Positions 42,455-51,101 of a stretch of DNA of 64,000 bases are shown one piece after another. The notes beneath the pieces are model-generated. The model did no database searches. It was not told the origin of the DNA and saw only the letters and a list, made by a program, of their open reading frames with translations. Origin of the DNA: Candidatus Eremiobacterota bacterium (GTDB taxonomy: Bacteria > Vulcanimicrobiota > Vulcanimicrobiia > Vulcanimicrobiales > Vulcanimicrobiaceae); the NCBI GenBank assembly GCA_019240525.1, contig JAFAYE010000001.1, positions 1,647,300 through 1,711,299 on the forward strand, given 5' to 3'. How positions within the stretch are numbered: the stretch's first letter is position 1; each line of letters begins with the position of its first letter. The translations under genes were made by a program, and so were the position numbers.

Positions 42455-44200
42455 CTAGACCGTTGGATCTACCAGTCCACGGAATGGGGAGTCCGTTATC
42501 GAGCGCTTCGCCAGTGCCCCATTGCTCGCACGCCAATTCTTGCCGGCGGCGACTAGTCGCTGTGCCACAGTAGTTAGAAAGCCGGATGGGTACTGTGGTT
42601 CGGCCGGCTTCCCGTACGGACACCCTTCGGCAAAGGCAAAATGCTCGCAGAACGTACAGGGGCCAGCGGCGCGCGCGAGATATCCGCCCCCATTGCCGGC
42701 GCCTCGCACCCAAGTGATCACGCCGGTATCGTAGAGACGGCAGAGTAGCGCGCCGAGCGTGGCATTCGGATCGCAAAACGCCCGCTCGAGTTTATCTGCA
42801 GCGGCTGGCCAACGCGCGCGCAGCTGCTGTCGGATGGTTTGTACATCACTCATCAGCGCAATGCCGACGAAGTTGTTCGGCGTTGCCGGCGGTACTCTCT
42901 GTACCGCGTTGCTAGTTTCAAGGAATTCGGCACACTCGGGGTACCGTCGTACGAACAAATTCCACTGGTCCGTCGGCAGCCGGTACTGTGGCGCGTAGTT
43001 GAATGCATACGAAAAATGCGGCACCACCACCACGCGTGTGTCAATCGAGTAACGAACTCCACCCACGGTGGAGTTGTAGCTGAACTTCGTAGGATGAGCA
43101 TCATCGCTGGTGAGCTCGAGCAATGTGAAGGCGCCGTCTTGTGGCTTCTCTGGCAAGGCTGGACTACGACTTAGGCAGTGCCCGAAGGCATATGCAAACA
43201 TATCGTAGCTCGCTTGACCAACGAGTAGGAGTAGGGCGGGCTTACTATGCAGGAGTTGTTTGAGCGCCCAGGCGTTCTTGCTCACGCAGGCGTGCATAAT
43301 CTGTAGGACACTATTATGGTCACCGCCGAGCCAGCCGGGACCCCAATGGGGGCTCGCACACGCGACCATATCGAGTTGTCCGACATCCTCTCCTATGGCC
43401 AGGTTGGCGCGCGGATGGCCCTTAGCACGTAGATGATTTTGGAGTGAGCTAAGCGCAGTTCGAAAACGCGTATAGTAGGAAATCTCCTGAGCGTAGACCT
43501 CCAGTGCTTTTCCAGGCGGTATCTGGACGCGACCCGCCAGAAGCTGGCCTTTTACAAAGGTATTGTGCGGCGGCGCAACATCGACGAAGACCGCGTACGG
43601 CAACTGTCCGGCTTTACTACGAAGTTCGATCGATGTCGGCTTAGTACGGTGTGCGTAGCGAACGATCAACGTATAGCTTGGTGCGTCGTCGGTGCGAACT
43701 GCCGACACGACGGTGCCGTTGCCCTCTGCGGTTACGCGCCCGGCAGCCTGGACGAACCGTTCGATGACGCCAAGGGCGAGTCGTTCTTGGGTCACCGATC
43801 GGTAGCGATAGTAATAGGCGGTTCTGCGAACGGCTTTCGTCGAGCCCGTTGGGGTGAATTTTGGATAGCACCAACTCGCTCCGAGTGTACCGGGGGCGAA
43901 GGCCGTTAGATTCGGATTGATCCCTATCGTCATGATGGGCGCCTTGCGGCAACCATCCATAACTTCCGGGTCCGGAAAGTCGGCTGCGACGCTCCGACCG
44001 CGCAGCCAGGGCTGACGTTGGCCACTTTTTGTTTTCGGCGTATCCGAGTCGAAGTCATAGCACGTATACGGACCGTAGGGCTGTGGCTTCCCCTGAGTCG
44101 GCCAGAAGAAACCGCACGTGCGGCATGCGCTCACGCGACCGACGAGATCGATCTCGAGGGGCTGCATCCTGGACGACGGTGCCGATCGCTTCGAAGCCAT
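42455..44200 (-). CDS. Large Cys-rich hypothetical protein (possible UDG-like fold)
   Basis: 581 residues. A N-terminal CRTCGFFWP pair and a C-terminal CTFCEHFAFAEGC group could hold zinc or an iron-sulfur cluster. The segment PIMTIGINPNLTAFAPG resembles the active-site strand of uracil-DNA-glycosylase-superfamily proteins, and ALLLLVGQASYDMFAYAFG and VVVVPHFSYAFNY lie where later UDG motifs would be. This assignment is weak. No signal peptide. It follows the propeller-like gene by 5 bp in the operon. Confidence 0.65.
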   Translation of the reverse strand: MASKRSAPSSRMQPLEIDLVGRVSACRTCGFFWPTQGKPQPYGPYTCYDFDSDTPKTKSGQRQPWLRGRSVAADFPDPEVMDGCRKAPIMTIGINPNLTAFAPGTLGASWCYPKFTPTGSTKAVRRTAYYYRYRSVTQERLALGVIERFVQAAGRVTAEGNGTVVSAVRTDDAPSYTLIVRYAHRTKPTSIELRSKAGQLPYAVFVDVAPPHNTFVKGQLLAGRVQIPPGKALEVYAQEISYYTRFRTALSSLQNHLRAKGHPRANLAIGEDVGQLDMVACASPHWGPGWLGGDHNSVLQIMHACVSKNAWALKQLLHSKPALLLLVGQASYDMFAYAFGHCLSRSPALPEKPQDGAFTLLELTSDDAHPTKFSYNSTVGGVRYSIDTRVVVVPHFSYAFNYAPQYRLPTDQWNLFVRRYPECAEFLETSNAVQRVPPATPNNFVGIALMSDVQTIRQQLRARWPAAADKLERAFCDPNATLGALLCRLYDTGVITWVRGAGNGGGYLARAAGPCTFCEHFAFAEGCPYGKPAEPQYPSGFLTTVAQRLVAAGKNWRASNGALAKRSITDSPFRGLVDPTV

Positions 44201-44205
44201 GCTTC

Positions 44206-45147
44206 CTACGTTAAGATTAACAAGCTCGCCTTAGCGATTGACACACACAGTATCTGCTTTGCACCGCGCGGAAGGGTCGTCGATAGGACCGGCGTCCAGC
44301 CTTGACAATTGCTCCAAAATCGGTAGAACGTTGCCGCCCCGCTTCCGGCATCGTAACCGACGAAGTATGGCAGCGCGTCCGCAAGATAAAAGGACTGGCA
44401 AATCGTCAACTTGTTCCAGTTTGGCAGCTGGCCTTGGAGTAGCGTTGCAACTTCGACCGAATCTCTCGTAAGATCGTCCCAGAAATGGTCGATGTTTACG
44501 TTGGGCGTTTTTATGTTCGTCTTCAAGAAAAACGGTTCGTTACCGAGCCGAAAATGTGCAAAGCGCGTCCAGCCTTCGGCCCAAACATGATCCCAAGCGT
44601 ACACCGGGAGCAGCGGAGGCTTGCCACTCGACGTCGCCGTAAGCGTGTACGTCGAGACTCGCGCGGTTGTGATGCTGTAGCCAAAAAGAAATGGCGTGTT
44701 TAGAGGGCTGAGAAGCACTGCCACCTCGCTGAATCCGTCGGTCCTGGCGGGCGGATGGGTCCGCACGAACGGCAACGTCGTTTCCGGTCGCAGACGTCCA
44801 TCGAGCGCAATGAAGGTAAAGCCGACGGGCCCCTTCGTGCCCGGACTCTTCGTAGCGGGACTATAGGCCATCAGATACGGGCGATTACCAATGGTGAACC
44901 CCTGAATGTGGTCGAAGCCCGCCCCAATGCGTAGTTTGGCCTTAGCCTTAGGAGCTTTTTCACTCAGAGCATTCACCGCGATCTCGCCCGTGCTCTTAGC
45001 GTAGTCTAGTAGATACTCCTGACCGTCAGCTGTTTGTAAGATCCCACTGGTCGTGGTACCTCGGGCAGCGGGCGAAGGCCACGGCAACTTCGTACATGTG
45101 ATACGATCGTACTCCGCGGCCTGTTCGAGTTTGTAGTACGCGCGCAC
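44206..45147 (-). CDS. Beta-propeller-like repeat protein
   Basis: 313 residues with four or five related repeats: GFTIGNRPYLMAYSPATK, SPLNTPFLFGYSITTARVST, FRLGNEPFFLKTNIKT and FYLADALPYFVGYDAGSGAA, each with aromatic strands ending near a Trp or Phe. The layout suggests a small beta-propeller or lectin-like sensor. No signal peptide. It lies 15 bp downstream of the caspase gene, so may supply target or ligand recognition. That role is inference. Confidence 0.7.
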   Translation of the reverse strand: MRAYYKLEQAAEYDRITCTKLPWPSPAARGTTTSGILQTADGQEYLLDYAKSTGEIAVNALSEKAPKAKAKLRIGAGFDHIQGFTIGNRPYLMAYSPATKSPGTKGPVGFTFIALDGRLRPETTLPFVRTHPPARTDGFSEVAVLLSPLNTPFLFGYSITTARVSTYTLTATSSGKPPLLPVYAWDHVWAEGWTRFAHFRLGNEPFFLKTNIKTPNVNIDHFWDDLTRDSVEVATLLQGQLPNWNKLTICQSFYLADALPYFVGYDAGSGAATFYRFWSNCQGWTPVLSTTLPRGAKQILCVSIAKASLLILT

Positions 45148-45162
45148 GTTATCGTTCGCCGA

Positions 45163-45978
45163 TTAGTGGACGCCCAAGCCATCGAAGATCGGATGACTCT
45201 TGGCCGCATCCATCCCGCGCACTTCGGGATGCTGGTCCGCGATCTTTGCTGCTTTTAGGGCACGTATGACCTTGGTTATCACTTGGCTCAAACTAGCCTT
45301 TGCACTCAAATTCGCAATCAAGAAGTGCGTGAAGGCGCCGTTATCGCGGCCCTTAAAGACCGTGTCCGTTGCTTCTTCCCCTGACTTGCATGCAGCCAGG
45401 AGCGAGAGGTTGAGCTTGTCGATGATCGCACGGATTTGGGGACCGACGAGACTGCTTGAAATCGCATGGGTAATTTGCGCCTGCAGCGCCGCCGGTACCG
45501 GCAAAAACCGCACGTTGCTCGCCGGCGCCCCCTGCGCGGGCAGTACACGGGCCAAATTTCCCGAATGGCATGAGTCAGCTACCCAAACCACGTGAGCCTT
45601 CGGATTAATGCCCGCGAAAAGAGCAGTAAACGATTCGTCGGTTAAGAAAGTCGTGGGCTTATTGTAGTCGAAATCGTACGGGACAATGGTATCGTGCGCC
45701 TTGCCGCCCTGCATCACCTGGGTGCCGTGGCCCGAAAAATGAAAGATTGCGCGGTCGCCGTTACCGAGACCCTTGAGTAAGGCCTTGATACCAATTGCGA
45801 TCGCATCCGCCGTCGCCTTTGCATTCGTGAGCTGATCTATATCGGACTTCGAAAAGCCACAGTGCCCTTGGAGGTAGGCCCCCATGTCCGCGACGTCGTT
45901 GACGCAGCCTTTCAGCGAGTTTTGCGGAAAATTCTTAAATGTATTGATTCCGACCAAGAGTGCTCTGCTGTTGGCCAT
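45163..45978 (-). CDS. Caspase-like peptidase (C14 family)
   Basis: 271 residues. Starts MANSRALLVGINTFKNFPQN, then KGCVNDVADMGAYLQ. Catalytic His84 lies in IFHFSGHGTQ and Cys137 in VWVADSCHSG. The segment DTIVPYDFDYNKPTTFLTDE completes the p20-like core, and AACKSGEEATDTVFKGRDNG fits the p10-like part. No extra domains, so it is a stand-alone effector. Its ATG shares one base with the stop of the phosphorylase-like gene. Bacterial caspases often act in defence or programmed death, usually triggered by partner proteins. Confidence 0.92.
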   Translation of the reverse strand: MANSRALLVGINTFKNFPQNSLKGCVNDVADMGAYLQGHCGFSKSDIDQLTNAKATADAIAIGIKALLKGLGNGDRAIFHFSGHGTQVMQGGKAHDTIVPYDFDYNKPTTFLTDESFTALFAGINPKAHVVWVADSCHSGNLARVLPAQGAPASNVRFLPVPAALQAQITHAISSSLVGPQIRAIIDKLNLSLLAACKSGEEATDTVFKGRDNGAFTHFLIANLSAKASLSQVITKVIRALKAAKIADQHPEVRGMDAAKSHPIFDGLGVH

Positions 45979-47321
45979 CAGCGATGACCTTTCTGTCGAC
46001 CACCTGCGCGACGCTTACTCGCGGGTTTTTTGGGTCGAGGAGTCCGCGCCCGTGCCCGAGGGCCCCTCGCCTTATAAGCGCCTTTCTTGCGCGTTCCGGC
46101 TCGGCCCACGGTTCGCCCTTGCATATTACTAACGACGATTGCCCAGCACGCGATTGCACTGCAAATCGTCGTCCAGTAACCATACTTCTGGTAAATCGCG
46201 GCCGCCGCACGTACCCGCTGCGCTGGCGGCAACTTTCCATCCATTTGCGGATCCGAAGCGTTCCGCACGGCTACCCATATCGGTGGTCGTTGCAACAGAC
46301 CTAAGACGGCATCGCCCATCTCGACGGCACTCCCTAAGCCGGTGAGGTCACTCGGAGGGCCGCTAGCCGGCTTGCTATAATCGAAATCGAAGAAGTCTGT
46401 GGTAACGATACCCTTGTTGCGATCGCTGACTTGATTGGGGACAGCAATGATCTTTGGCTGCGAACTGCCTTTTGGCAGCTCGTCTGCGTTGATCTTCATT
46501 CGCGGTTGCGCCAGCGTAGCGAGTTTTTGCACGTTTAACGCCTTCGCGCAATAGTACGGATCGAGGTTGCTGCCGCGATTGAGCGCCTTGTATTTCTTCT
46601 TGCAATCGAATCGGACAACTTGAGAAACGACGGTGTCGCCTAGTCGTTCGCTCGGTCCAATACCGCCCGCGGTGCCCGTCGTAATGACGAGTGCCGGCCT
46701 CGCATCGGAAATCATCTGCTGCCACAGCTTGAGAACGGGCGGTATGGGATGAGCCGCAGTTCCCATGCGCTTGTCCTGGCTCATATGGAGTTGACTTTTC
46801 ACGCACAATACACGGGTATTGCCAACGGTCGCAAGAGCATAACATGCAAGCTGTTTTGACGCTCGAGCGGGCATGCCCAAATAGGGGGCGAGGCTCGCCC
46901 ATCCTTTGCGATAGGCATGCCAATTCCGAAAGGAATGCCCTGGCGTCATCACGGCTGCGAGCGCCTCGGCCTCAGCTACCGTCCACGTCACAATCAAAAC
47001 GTCCGCTTTCGGCATCGGTGCATTCGGCTCGCTTGGCCCATGGACAGGCGCCGGAACCGGCGCGTATCGTTCGCCCTTCTTAAACACGGGGGTGATCGGT
47101 CGCGGGAGCGCGCGCGTTGCCAACAGTGAACGTGACTGCGGATCAAGGGGATCGTATTCCAAGATGTCGCGTGCCACGTTTACCGAAGGGCCGCGAAGTG
47201 CGCGGGGCGTGGCGAGCTCCTTGAGAATGGAACGTGAGAGAGCCGCTTGGGGGTTGCTTCGCGCATTCGTTCGAGTATGAGTACGCTTTGAACGCTTCGC
47301 TGTTGAACGCTTCGCGGCCAT
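45978..47321 (-). CDS. Nucleoside-phosphorylase-superfamily protein with basic tails
   Basis: 447 residues after a near-perfect ribosome site (AAGGAGG). Core about 100-400 resembles the PNP/MTAN phosphorylase fold: ADVLIVTWTVAEAEALAAVM, ALVITTGTAGGIG, SERLGDTVVSQVVRFD, GSAVEMGDAVLGLL (conserved Glu near the base/ribose site) and VAVRNASDPQMDG (Asp). N- and C-terminal tails are very basic (KRSKRTHTRT; GARTRKKGAYK-like), suggesting nucleic-acid binding. Phosphorylase-fold proteins recur next to caspases in bacterial conflict systems. First gene of the operon. Confidence 0.82.
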   Translation of the reverse strand: MAAKRSTAKRSKRTHTRTNARSNPQAALSRSILKELATPRALRGPSVNVARDILEYDPLDPQSRSLLATRALPRPITPVFKKGERYAPVPAPVHGPSEPNAPMPKADVLIVTWTVAEAEALAAVMTPGHSFRNWHAYRKGWASLAPYLGMPARASKQLACYALATVGNTRVLCVKSQLHMSQDKRMGTAAHPIPPVLKLWQQMISDARPALVITTGTAGGIGPSERLGDTVVSQVVRFDCKKKYKALNRGSNLDPYYCAKALNVQKLATLAQPRMKINADELPKGSSQPKIIAVPNQVSDRNKGIVTTDFFDFDYSKPASGPPSDLTGLGSAVEMGDAVLGLLQRPPIWVAVRNASDPQMDGKLPPAQRVRAAAAIYQKYGYWTTICSAIACWAIVVSNMQGRTVGRAGTRKKGAYKARGPRARARTPRPKKPASKRRAGGRQKGHR

Positions 47322-47599
47322 TTTGAGCCTCCTTACTTATAATGCGTCGACTTGCGTAACCGCAGGCGCGGACCAGTCTCGACTAACTCACGGATCGAGC
47401 AATGTGGCGATTCCTTAGACCCTAGCTACGCCGCATATCGTCCCAATCTGGCGAGCGCCAGGCTCTATCAGCTGCTTATATGCGCTTGCCTTGATGACCT
47501 TTCCCCATCAGGCCCGTTTGGGCCCGTCATGCTTGCTTGGTTACTCCCTATAGCTTCCGAGCCACTTCGGGGCGTCTCGGCACTCAAGGATCTTCGCGT

Positions 47600-47755
47600 G
47601 GCGTACACCGCTGCGGGGCATTTATTCGGCGCAGCCACGGAAGCGGCGCGCTCGACGGCGCTCTGCACAGGAAGATTTGTGCCGCAATAGACTGCTCCCT
47701 TAATGATGGTGCAGCTCCGAGTGCCCAATATGACCGCCGGCGAGCGGCGCAATGG
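47600..47755 (-). pseudogene. Fragment paralogous to the C-terminus of the 55.6-kb gene
   Basis: The frame reads AVILGTRSCTIIKGAVYCGT and NLPVQSAVERAASVAAPNKC, similar to AVVLDTRSYAISNERTAYWA and EIFLCNAPSSVPRPAPAVSK of the protein encoded at 55558-56391. The DNA is also recognisably similar, for example GCGGGGCATTTA in both on the plus strand. The rest of the gene is missing, so this is a decayed copy or a recombination remnant. Confidence 0.6.
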
Positions 47756-47830
47756 CGGGGTGATGCCGCGCTCCGCTGCCGAAGTCACTCCTTGGAAGCA
47801 GCGCGTTCTAGCTAGAGGAAGGCTTTAACC

Positions 47831-47854
47831 GACTGAGTATAAGCTAGCTCAGTC
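47831..47854. promoter_or_regulatory. Inverted repeat abutting the start codon
   Basis: GACTGAG-N10-CTCAGTC, ending at the base before the ATG at 47855. In RNA it would hide the translation start; in DNA it could be an operator. Confidence 0.6.
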
Positions 47855-48859
47855 ATGCATTTCGGCTGGCGGGCGGCTTGTCTTTGCTTGATAGCCTTCC
47901 CAGTGACGGGCTGTGGACGCGGTAGTGTCGGCGGAGGCGCCGGGCGCCCAGCGGCTCCGCCCTTGACCATCGGAATCTCAATACAAAACGAGCAATACCC
48001 ATTTTATGAGGCCATGATCGATGGCATGCGGCAAACGGTCGCGAAGCGCGAATACCCTTACCAGCTAGTAGTTAGAGACGCCGAAACCTCGCTAATACAG
48101 CTATCGCAAGTCGAGGACTTCATCGAGAGTGGTGTCGACGCTATCGTTTTGGCCCCCGTCGACTCAGAAGACGTCGACCCAGCCATCCTCGAGGCCAACA
48201 CGGCGGACATTCCTGTCTTTACCGTCGACATTGAAGACGAAACGGGTGAAGAGCGAGTCGCTGCAAGCATCACGAGCAACAACGAAGGCGGTGGTGAGAG
48301 CGCGGGCCACGCGCTTTGCCAACTGCCAAAAGACCGCACGATCCTCATCCTCGGTCAACCCGGCATTACAAGCGTTCGAGAACGCGTTTTCGGCTTCAGG
48401 AAGATAATCTCGCAGTGCCGACATTCATTCCCGAAAGGCTTAAATGGTGGGACGTCCAGCGATAGCGCGGCAAAGGCCTTGAAGACCGTGCTCGGAGAGC
48501 AACGTCATCTTGGTGCTGTCTTCGCTGTGAACGACACAATGGCGTTAGGAGCCCTTCAAGCGATCGGCGACGCAAAATGCCATCACACCGTTAGCGGCCA
48601 CATCGATGTTATCGGTTACGATGGAAGTCCAGATGCGATTGCAGACGTCGGAAAGGGCGACATTTCTCTCGAGGTCGTCCAATACCCGCAGAAGCTCGGT
48701 TCATTGGCGATCAAACAGATCCACGACTACTTCTTAAAAACACTTCACCAGACGACACCAGTGCCAACCACCACCTATCGCAAAGGTGAGCCTACGCCTA
48801 CGCCTTGGTCGAGCGCTACGCCGAATGCGCCTCGTGCGACGGGATCCAGATGCAGTTAA
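47855..48859 (+). CDS. Periplasmic sugar-binding lipoprotein (RbsB-like)
   Basis: 334 residues with a signal sequence and lipobox (LIAFPVTGC, Cys20). The type I periplasmic binding fold is clear: TIGISIQNEQYPFYEAMIDG, IESGVDAIVLAPVDSEDVDP, IPVFTVDIEDE, ILILGQPGITSVRERVFGFR, AVFAVNDTMALGALQAIGDA and VIGYDGSPDAIADVGKG. No ABC permease or ATPase lies nearby; instead a membrane protein gene overlaps its end by 10 bp. It may be a receptor for signalling rather than uptake. Ligand unknown, probably a sugar or autoinducer-like molecule. Confidence 0.88.
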   Translation: MHFGWRAACLCLIAFPVTGCGRGSVGGGAGRPAAPPLTIGISIQNEQYPFYEAMIDGMRQTVAKREYPYQLVVRDAETSLIQLSQVEDFIESGVDAIVLAPVDSEDVDPAILEANTADIPVFTVDIEDETGEERVAASITSNNEGGGESAGHALCQLPKDRTILILGQPGITSVRERVFGFRKIISQCRHSFPKGLNGGTSSDSAAKALKTVLGEQRHLGAVFAVNDTMALGALQAIGDAKCHHTVSGHIDVIGYDGSPDAIADVGKGDISLEVVQYPQKLGSLAIKQIHDYFLKTLHQTTPVPTTTYRKGEPTPTPWSSATPNAPRATGSRCS

Positions 48860-50022
48860 TTGTTCACGCGTGGCACCGTTTCCTCGCAATTGCCCGCGAA
48901 TGCTATCTAGCAGCGCGAGCAATTGCATCCACCTATCCCATATATGCCGCCGTAGTGGTTGCGCTCGCAACGTTCGCCGCGTGCGAGTTGGCATCCAACT
49001 CAGTTGCCTCAAAAATTGACGAACGCACGCTACAATGGAGTCCCGGCTGGATTCTCGTCTCCTGGATGGCTATCGGCCTCGCGACCGGCGCGGCAGTCCA
49101 TGTCGTCTTTTGGTTGTTGCTCACGCCGTACCGTCGCCATCTCCGAGATCGGCACTTATCGGAAAGTCGCACCGAAACTGCACATACTGCAAGCGGAGGA
49201 CATTCGCATGAAATCGCCCCCCACTTCTTCGCTGTCGTCGGCGTCATCTATGCTGTACTCGTCGCCTTCGTTGTCGTGACGGCCTGGCAGGTCCGAGCTC
49301 GCGCCGAGGAACTCATGATTGGTGAGCAGCACAGCGTTGATTACCTGTTCCACCTAAACGGGAGCTTGGACGTTCCGAATGCGAGGCAACTTCAGTTCCT
49401 TTTACGTGATTATGCCGTCTACACCTCGGCCGAATGGGGCCAAATGCAACTAGGTGAACCGATCTGTCGTGACATTTCGGAATCAGACACAACGTGTTTC
49501 GGCGCCGAGGGGGCCGTCTCAAGGCGGGCAAATATCTTAGCCCACTGCATCACAGAATTATCCTTGAAACTCCCCGCCGAACATTTTTATCAAAACGTTG
49601 CACCTAAACTTGCGGAGCAGCAGCAAGATGTTCTATACCGGCAGTCCCTTCGGCTGTTGCAAGGGATCTTAGAGAATCGCGCGGAGCGACGCCTACGTTA
49701 CAGCGAACGGACATTGCAGCCAATACTGTGGACGGCGTTTCTGCTCGGCGCATTGCTGCTCGCCGGAATGACCTACTTCGTTCGGGGGCAAAGCTTTGGC
49801 GGCCAATTGCTGCGAACTTGCGCGCTTTTCGGCATGGTTGGCATGATGACTGCGATAGCCGTCGTGTTCGATCGCCCGTTTGCGGGCACTACGCATGTCG
49901 AAGGAATCGCGTGGGCGCAAATGGTGACCCATTTTAACGAGGATCTTGGTTTCAAGAAATCTCCGCATTTATTGGACGCCTGCCTCGAACGGAGAGAGCT
50001 GCCAATTGATAGTGACTTCTAA
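48850..50022 (+). CDS. Bestrophin-like (DUF4239-type) membrane protein
   Basis: 390 residues from ATG 48850. Hydrophobic segments at YAAVVVALATFAACELA, WILVSWMAIGLATGAAVHVV, FFAVVGVIYAVLVAFVVVTA, and near the C-terminus ILWTAFLLGALLLAGMTYFV and TCALFGMVGMMTAIAVVF. The central soluble part (VDYLFHLNGSLDVPNARQLQ) and the FDRPF motif in VVFDRPFAGT are characteristic of DUF4239 proteins. Overlap with the sugar-binding lipoprotein gene implies joint function, perhaps a ligand-gated channel. This is inference. Confidence 0.8.
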   Translation: MQLIVHAWHRFLAIARECYLAARAIASTYPIYAAVVVALATFAACELASNSVASKIDERTLQWSPGWILVSWMAIGLATGAAVHVVFWLLLTPYRRHLRDRHLSESRTETAHTASGGHSHEIAPHFFAVVGVIYAVLVAFVVVTAWQVRARAEELMIGEQHSVDYLFHLNGSLDVPNARQLQFLLRDYAVYTSAEWGQMQLGEPICRDISESDTTCFGAEGAVSRRANILAHCITELSLKLPAEHFYQNVAPKLAEQQQDVLYRQSLRLLQGILENRAERRLRYSERTLQPILWTAFLLGALLLAGMTYFVRGQSFGGQLLRTCALFGMVGMMTAIAVVFDRPFAGTTHVEGIAWAQMVTHFNEDLGFKKSPHLLDACLERRELPIDSDF

Positions 50023-50154
50023 GGGTTAGTCCGCGCGGAGAACATTACTCTGCTCACGGAGAGCTTGCGTTATGGGCGGATTGCGCCCCGTTAGGTGGAC
50101 ATGAGTTCTAGACGACTTCCGTCGATTCGCTAATATGCACCTCAAGGCGAGCGT

Positions 50155-50796
50155 TCACTGGCTCGGCATTGGAGCCACAGAGTAAATCCTGCTAGTTGTC
50201 GGATCTATATAGAGGTCGAATGGCGAGCTCACACTCTTAGAGCCATTCCGTATGAGAAGTTGAACGTGCCACGAATCATTTGCATTTCGGTTCTCACCAG
50301 CCCCTTTAACGAGTTCTACTTTGCCGACGCTAGTTATATGCTGCGTTGACGAGAGCGCACGCATCGCAGTCTTGACCGCATCGATTGGCGAAGCGACCTT
50401 CGTTTTACCCCTGGATGGAGCACTCAGCAGGGTCATGATTAAGGCAATGGCCAGACCCAAGGTACCGAGTAAGAATAACACCTCCATCGCCATTGCGGAG
50501 CCTCTGATGTCGCGTGCATTTATGTCATAGTTATTTTTTTTGATTTGGAGAGGCAATAAGCTTTGCGCCCAAACGCCGGCGAGAACAGCGAGGAAAAGTA
50601 GGAGCCAAGTAATGGCGAGCAGGGTTCTAACCCACCCAACGAAGTCGAAACCTGTTGGCGAGAGGAGGCCGACGCTGAAGACAAGTGACCCCGTTGCTAG
50701 CCCCGTAATGAGCTTGAGAAGGTCCGCCATATTTTTGAAAGCGGCCTGGTCTGGGCTGATCGCAGGCAAAGAGTCGTCGCTCCTACCAGCAGTCAT
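50155..50796 (-). CDS. Hypothetical membrane protein
   Basis: 213 residues starting MTAGRSDDSLPAISPDQAAF. Three membrane helices: LITGLATGSLVFSVGLL, TLLAITWLLLFLAVLAGVWA and AMEVLFLLGTLGLAIALIM. The C-terminal about 75 residues are soluble (VGKVELVKGAGENR, WHVQLLIRNGSKSV, PFDLYIDPTTSRIYSVA). It overlaps the upstream gene by ATGA. Family unknown. Confidence 0.75.
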   Translation of the reverse strand: MTAGRSDDSLPAISPDQAAFKNMADLLKLITGLATGSLVFSVGLLSPTGFDFVGWVRTLLAITWLLLFLAVLAGVWAQSLLPLQIKKNNYDINARDIRGSAMAMEVLFLLGTLGLAIALIMTLLSAPSRGKTKVASPIDAVKTAMRALSSTQHITSVGKVELVKGAGENRNANDSWHVQLLIRNGSKSVSSPFDLYIDPTTSRIYSVAPMPSQ

Positions 50797-51101
50797 GCGT
50801 CGCCCCAAGGCCAAGGAAGCGTGATTCGAGCCATTACTTCCACATCGATGGTCACCTGTTTTGCCGAACCGTAAGCGTTTCCGATCGCAGCTTGGTGGGC
50901 AGTTCCAAGAGCTCCCAGTGTGCTGGTGTATACCCGGTATTCCCAAGCTCTGTCCTTCGTTAATTGCTTGATTCTCGCTTGAGAAAGCTCGTCGACAAGC
51001 ATGGTCTGAACGTCTGGGGCCACGGTGACACCGGTATTGTCACTATACTCGCTCAGGGCCCGACTTACGATGTCATTAAGAGTCTTCTCTGACCGCTTCA
51101 C
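50793..51101 (-). CDS. Small hypothetical protein
   Basis: 102 residues starting MKRSEKTLNDIVSRALSEYS. Soluble, with MLVDELSQARIKQLTKDRAW and AAIGNAYGSAKQVTIDVEVM. Translationally coupled to the membrane protein gene that follows, so the pair is probably one unit. No family recognised. Confidence 0.65.
   Translation of the reverse strand: MKRSEKTLNDIVSRALSEYSDNTGVTVAPDVQTMLVDELSQARIKQLTKDRAWEYRVYTSTLGALGTAHQAAIGNAYGSAKQVTIDVEVMARITLPWPWGDA

Larger units (their letters stand above)
47322..47854. other. Upstream region of the caspase operon and paralogous fragment
   Basis: No intact gene. It holds the leader of the leftward operon, a minus-strand remnant (47600-47755) related to the end of the gene at 55.6 kb, and an inverted repeat before the plus-strand lipoprotein gene. 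I could not define a confident promoter. Confidence 0.5.
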
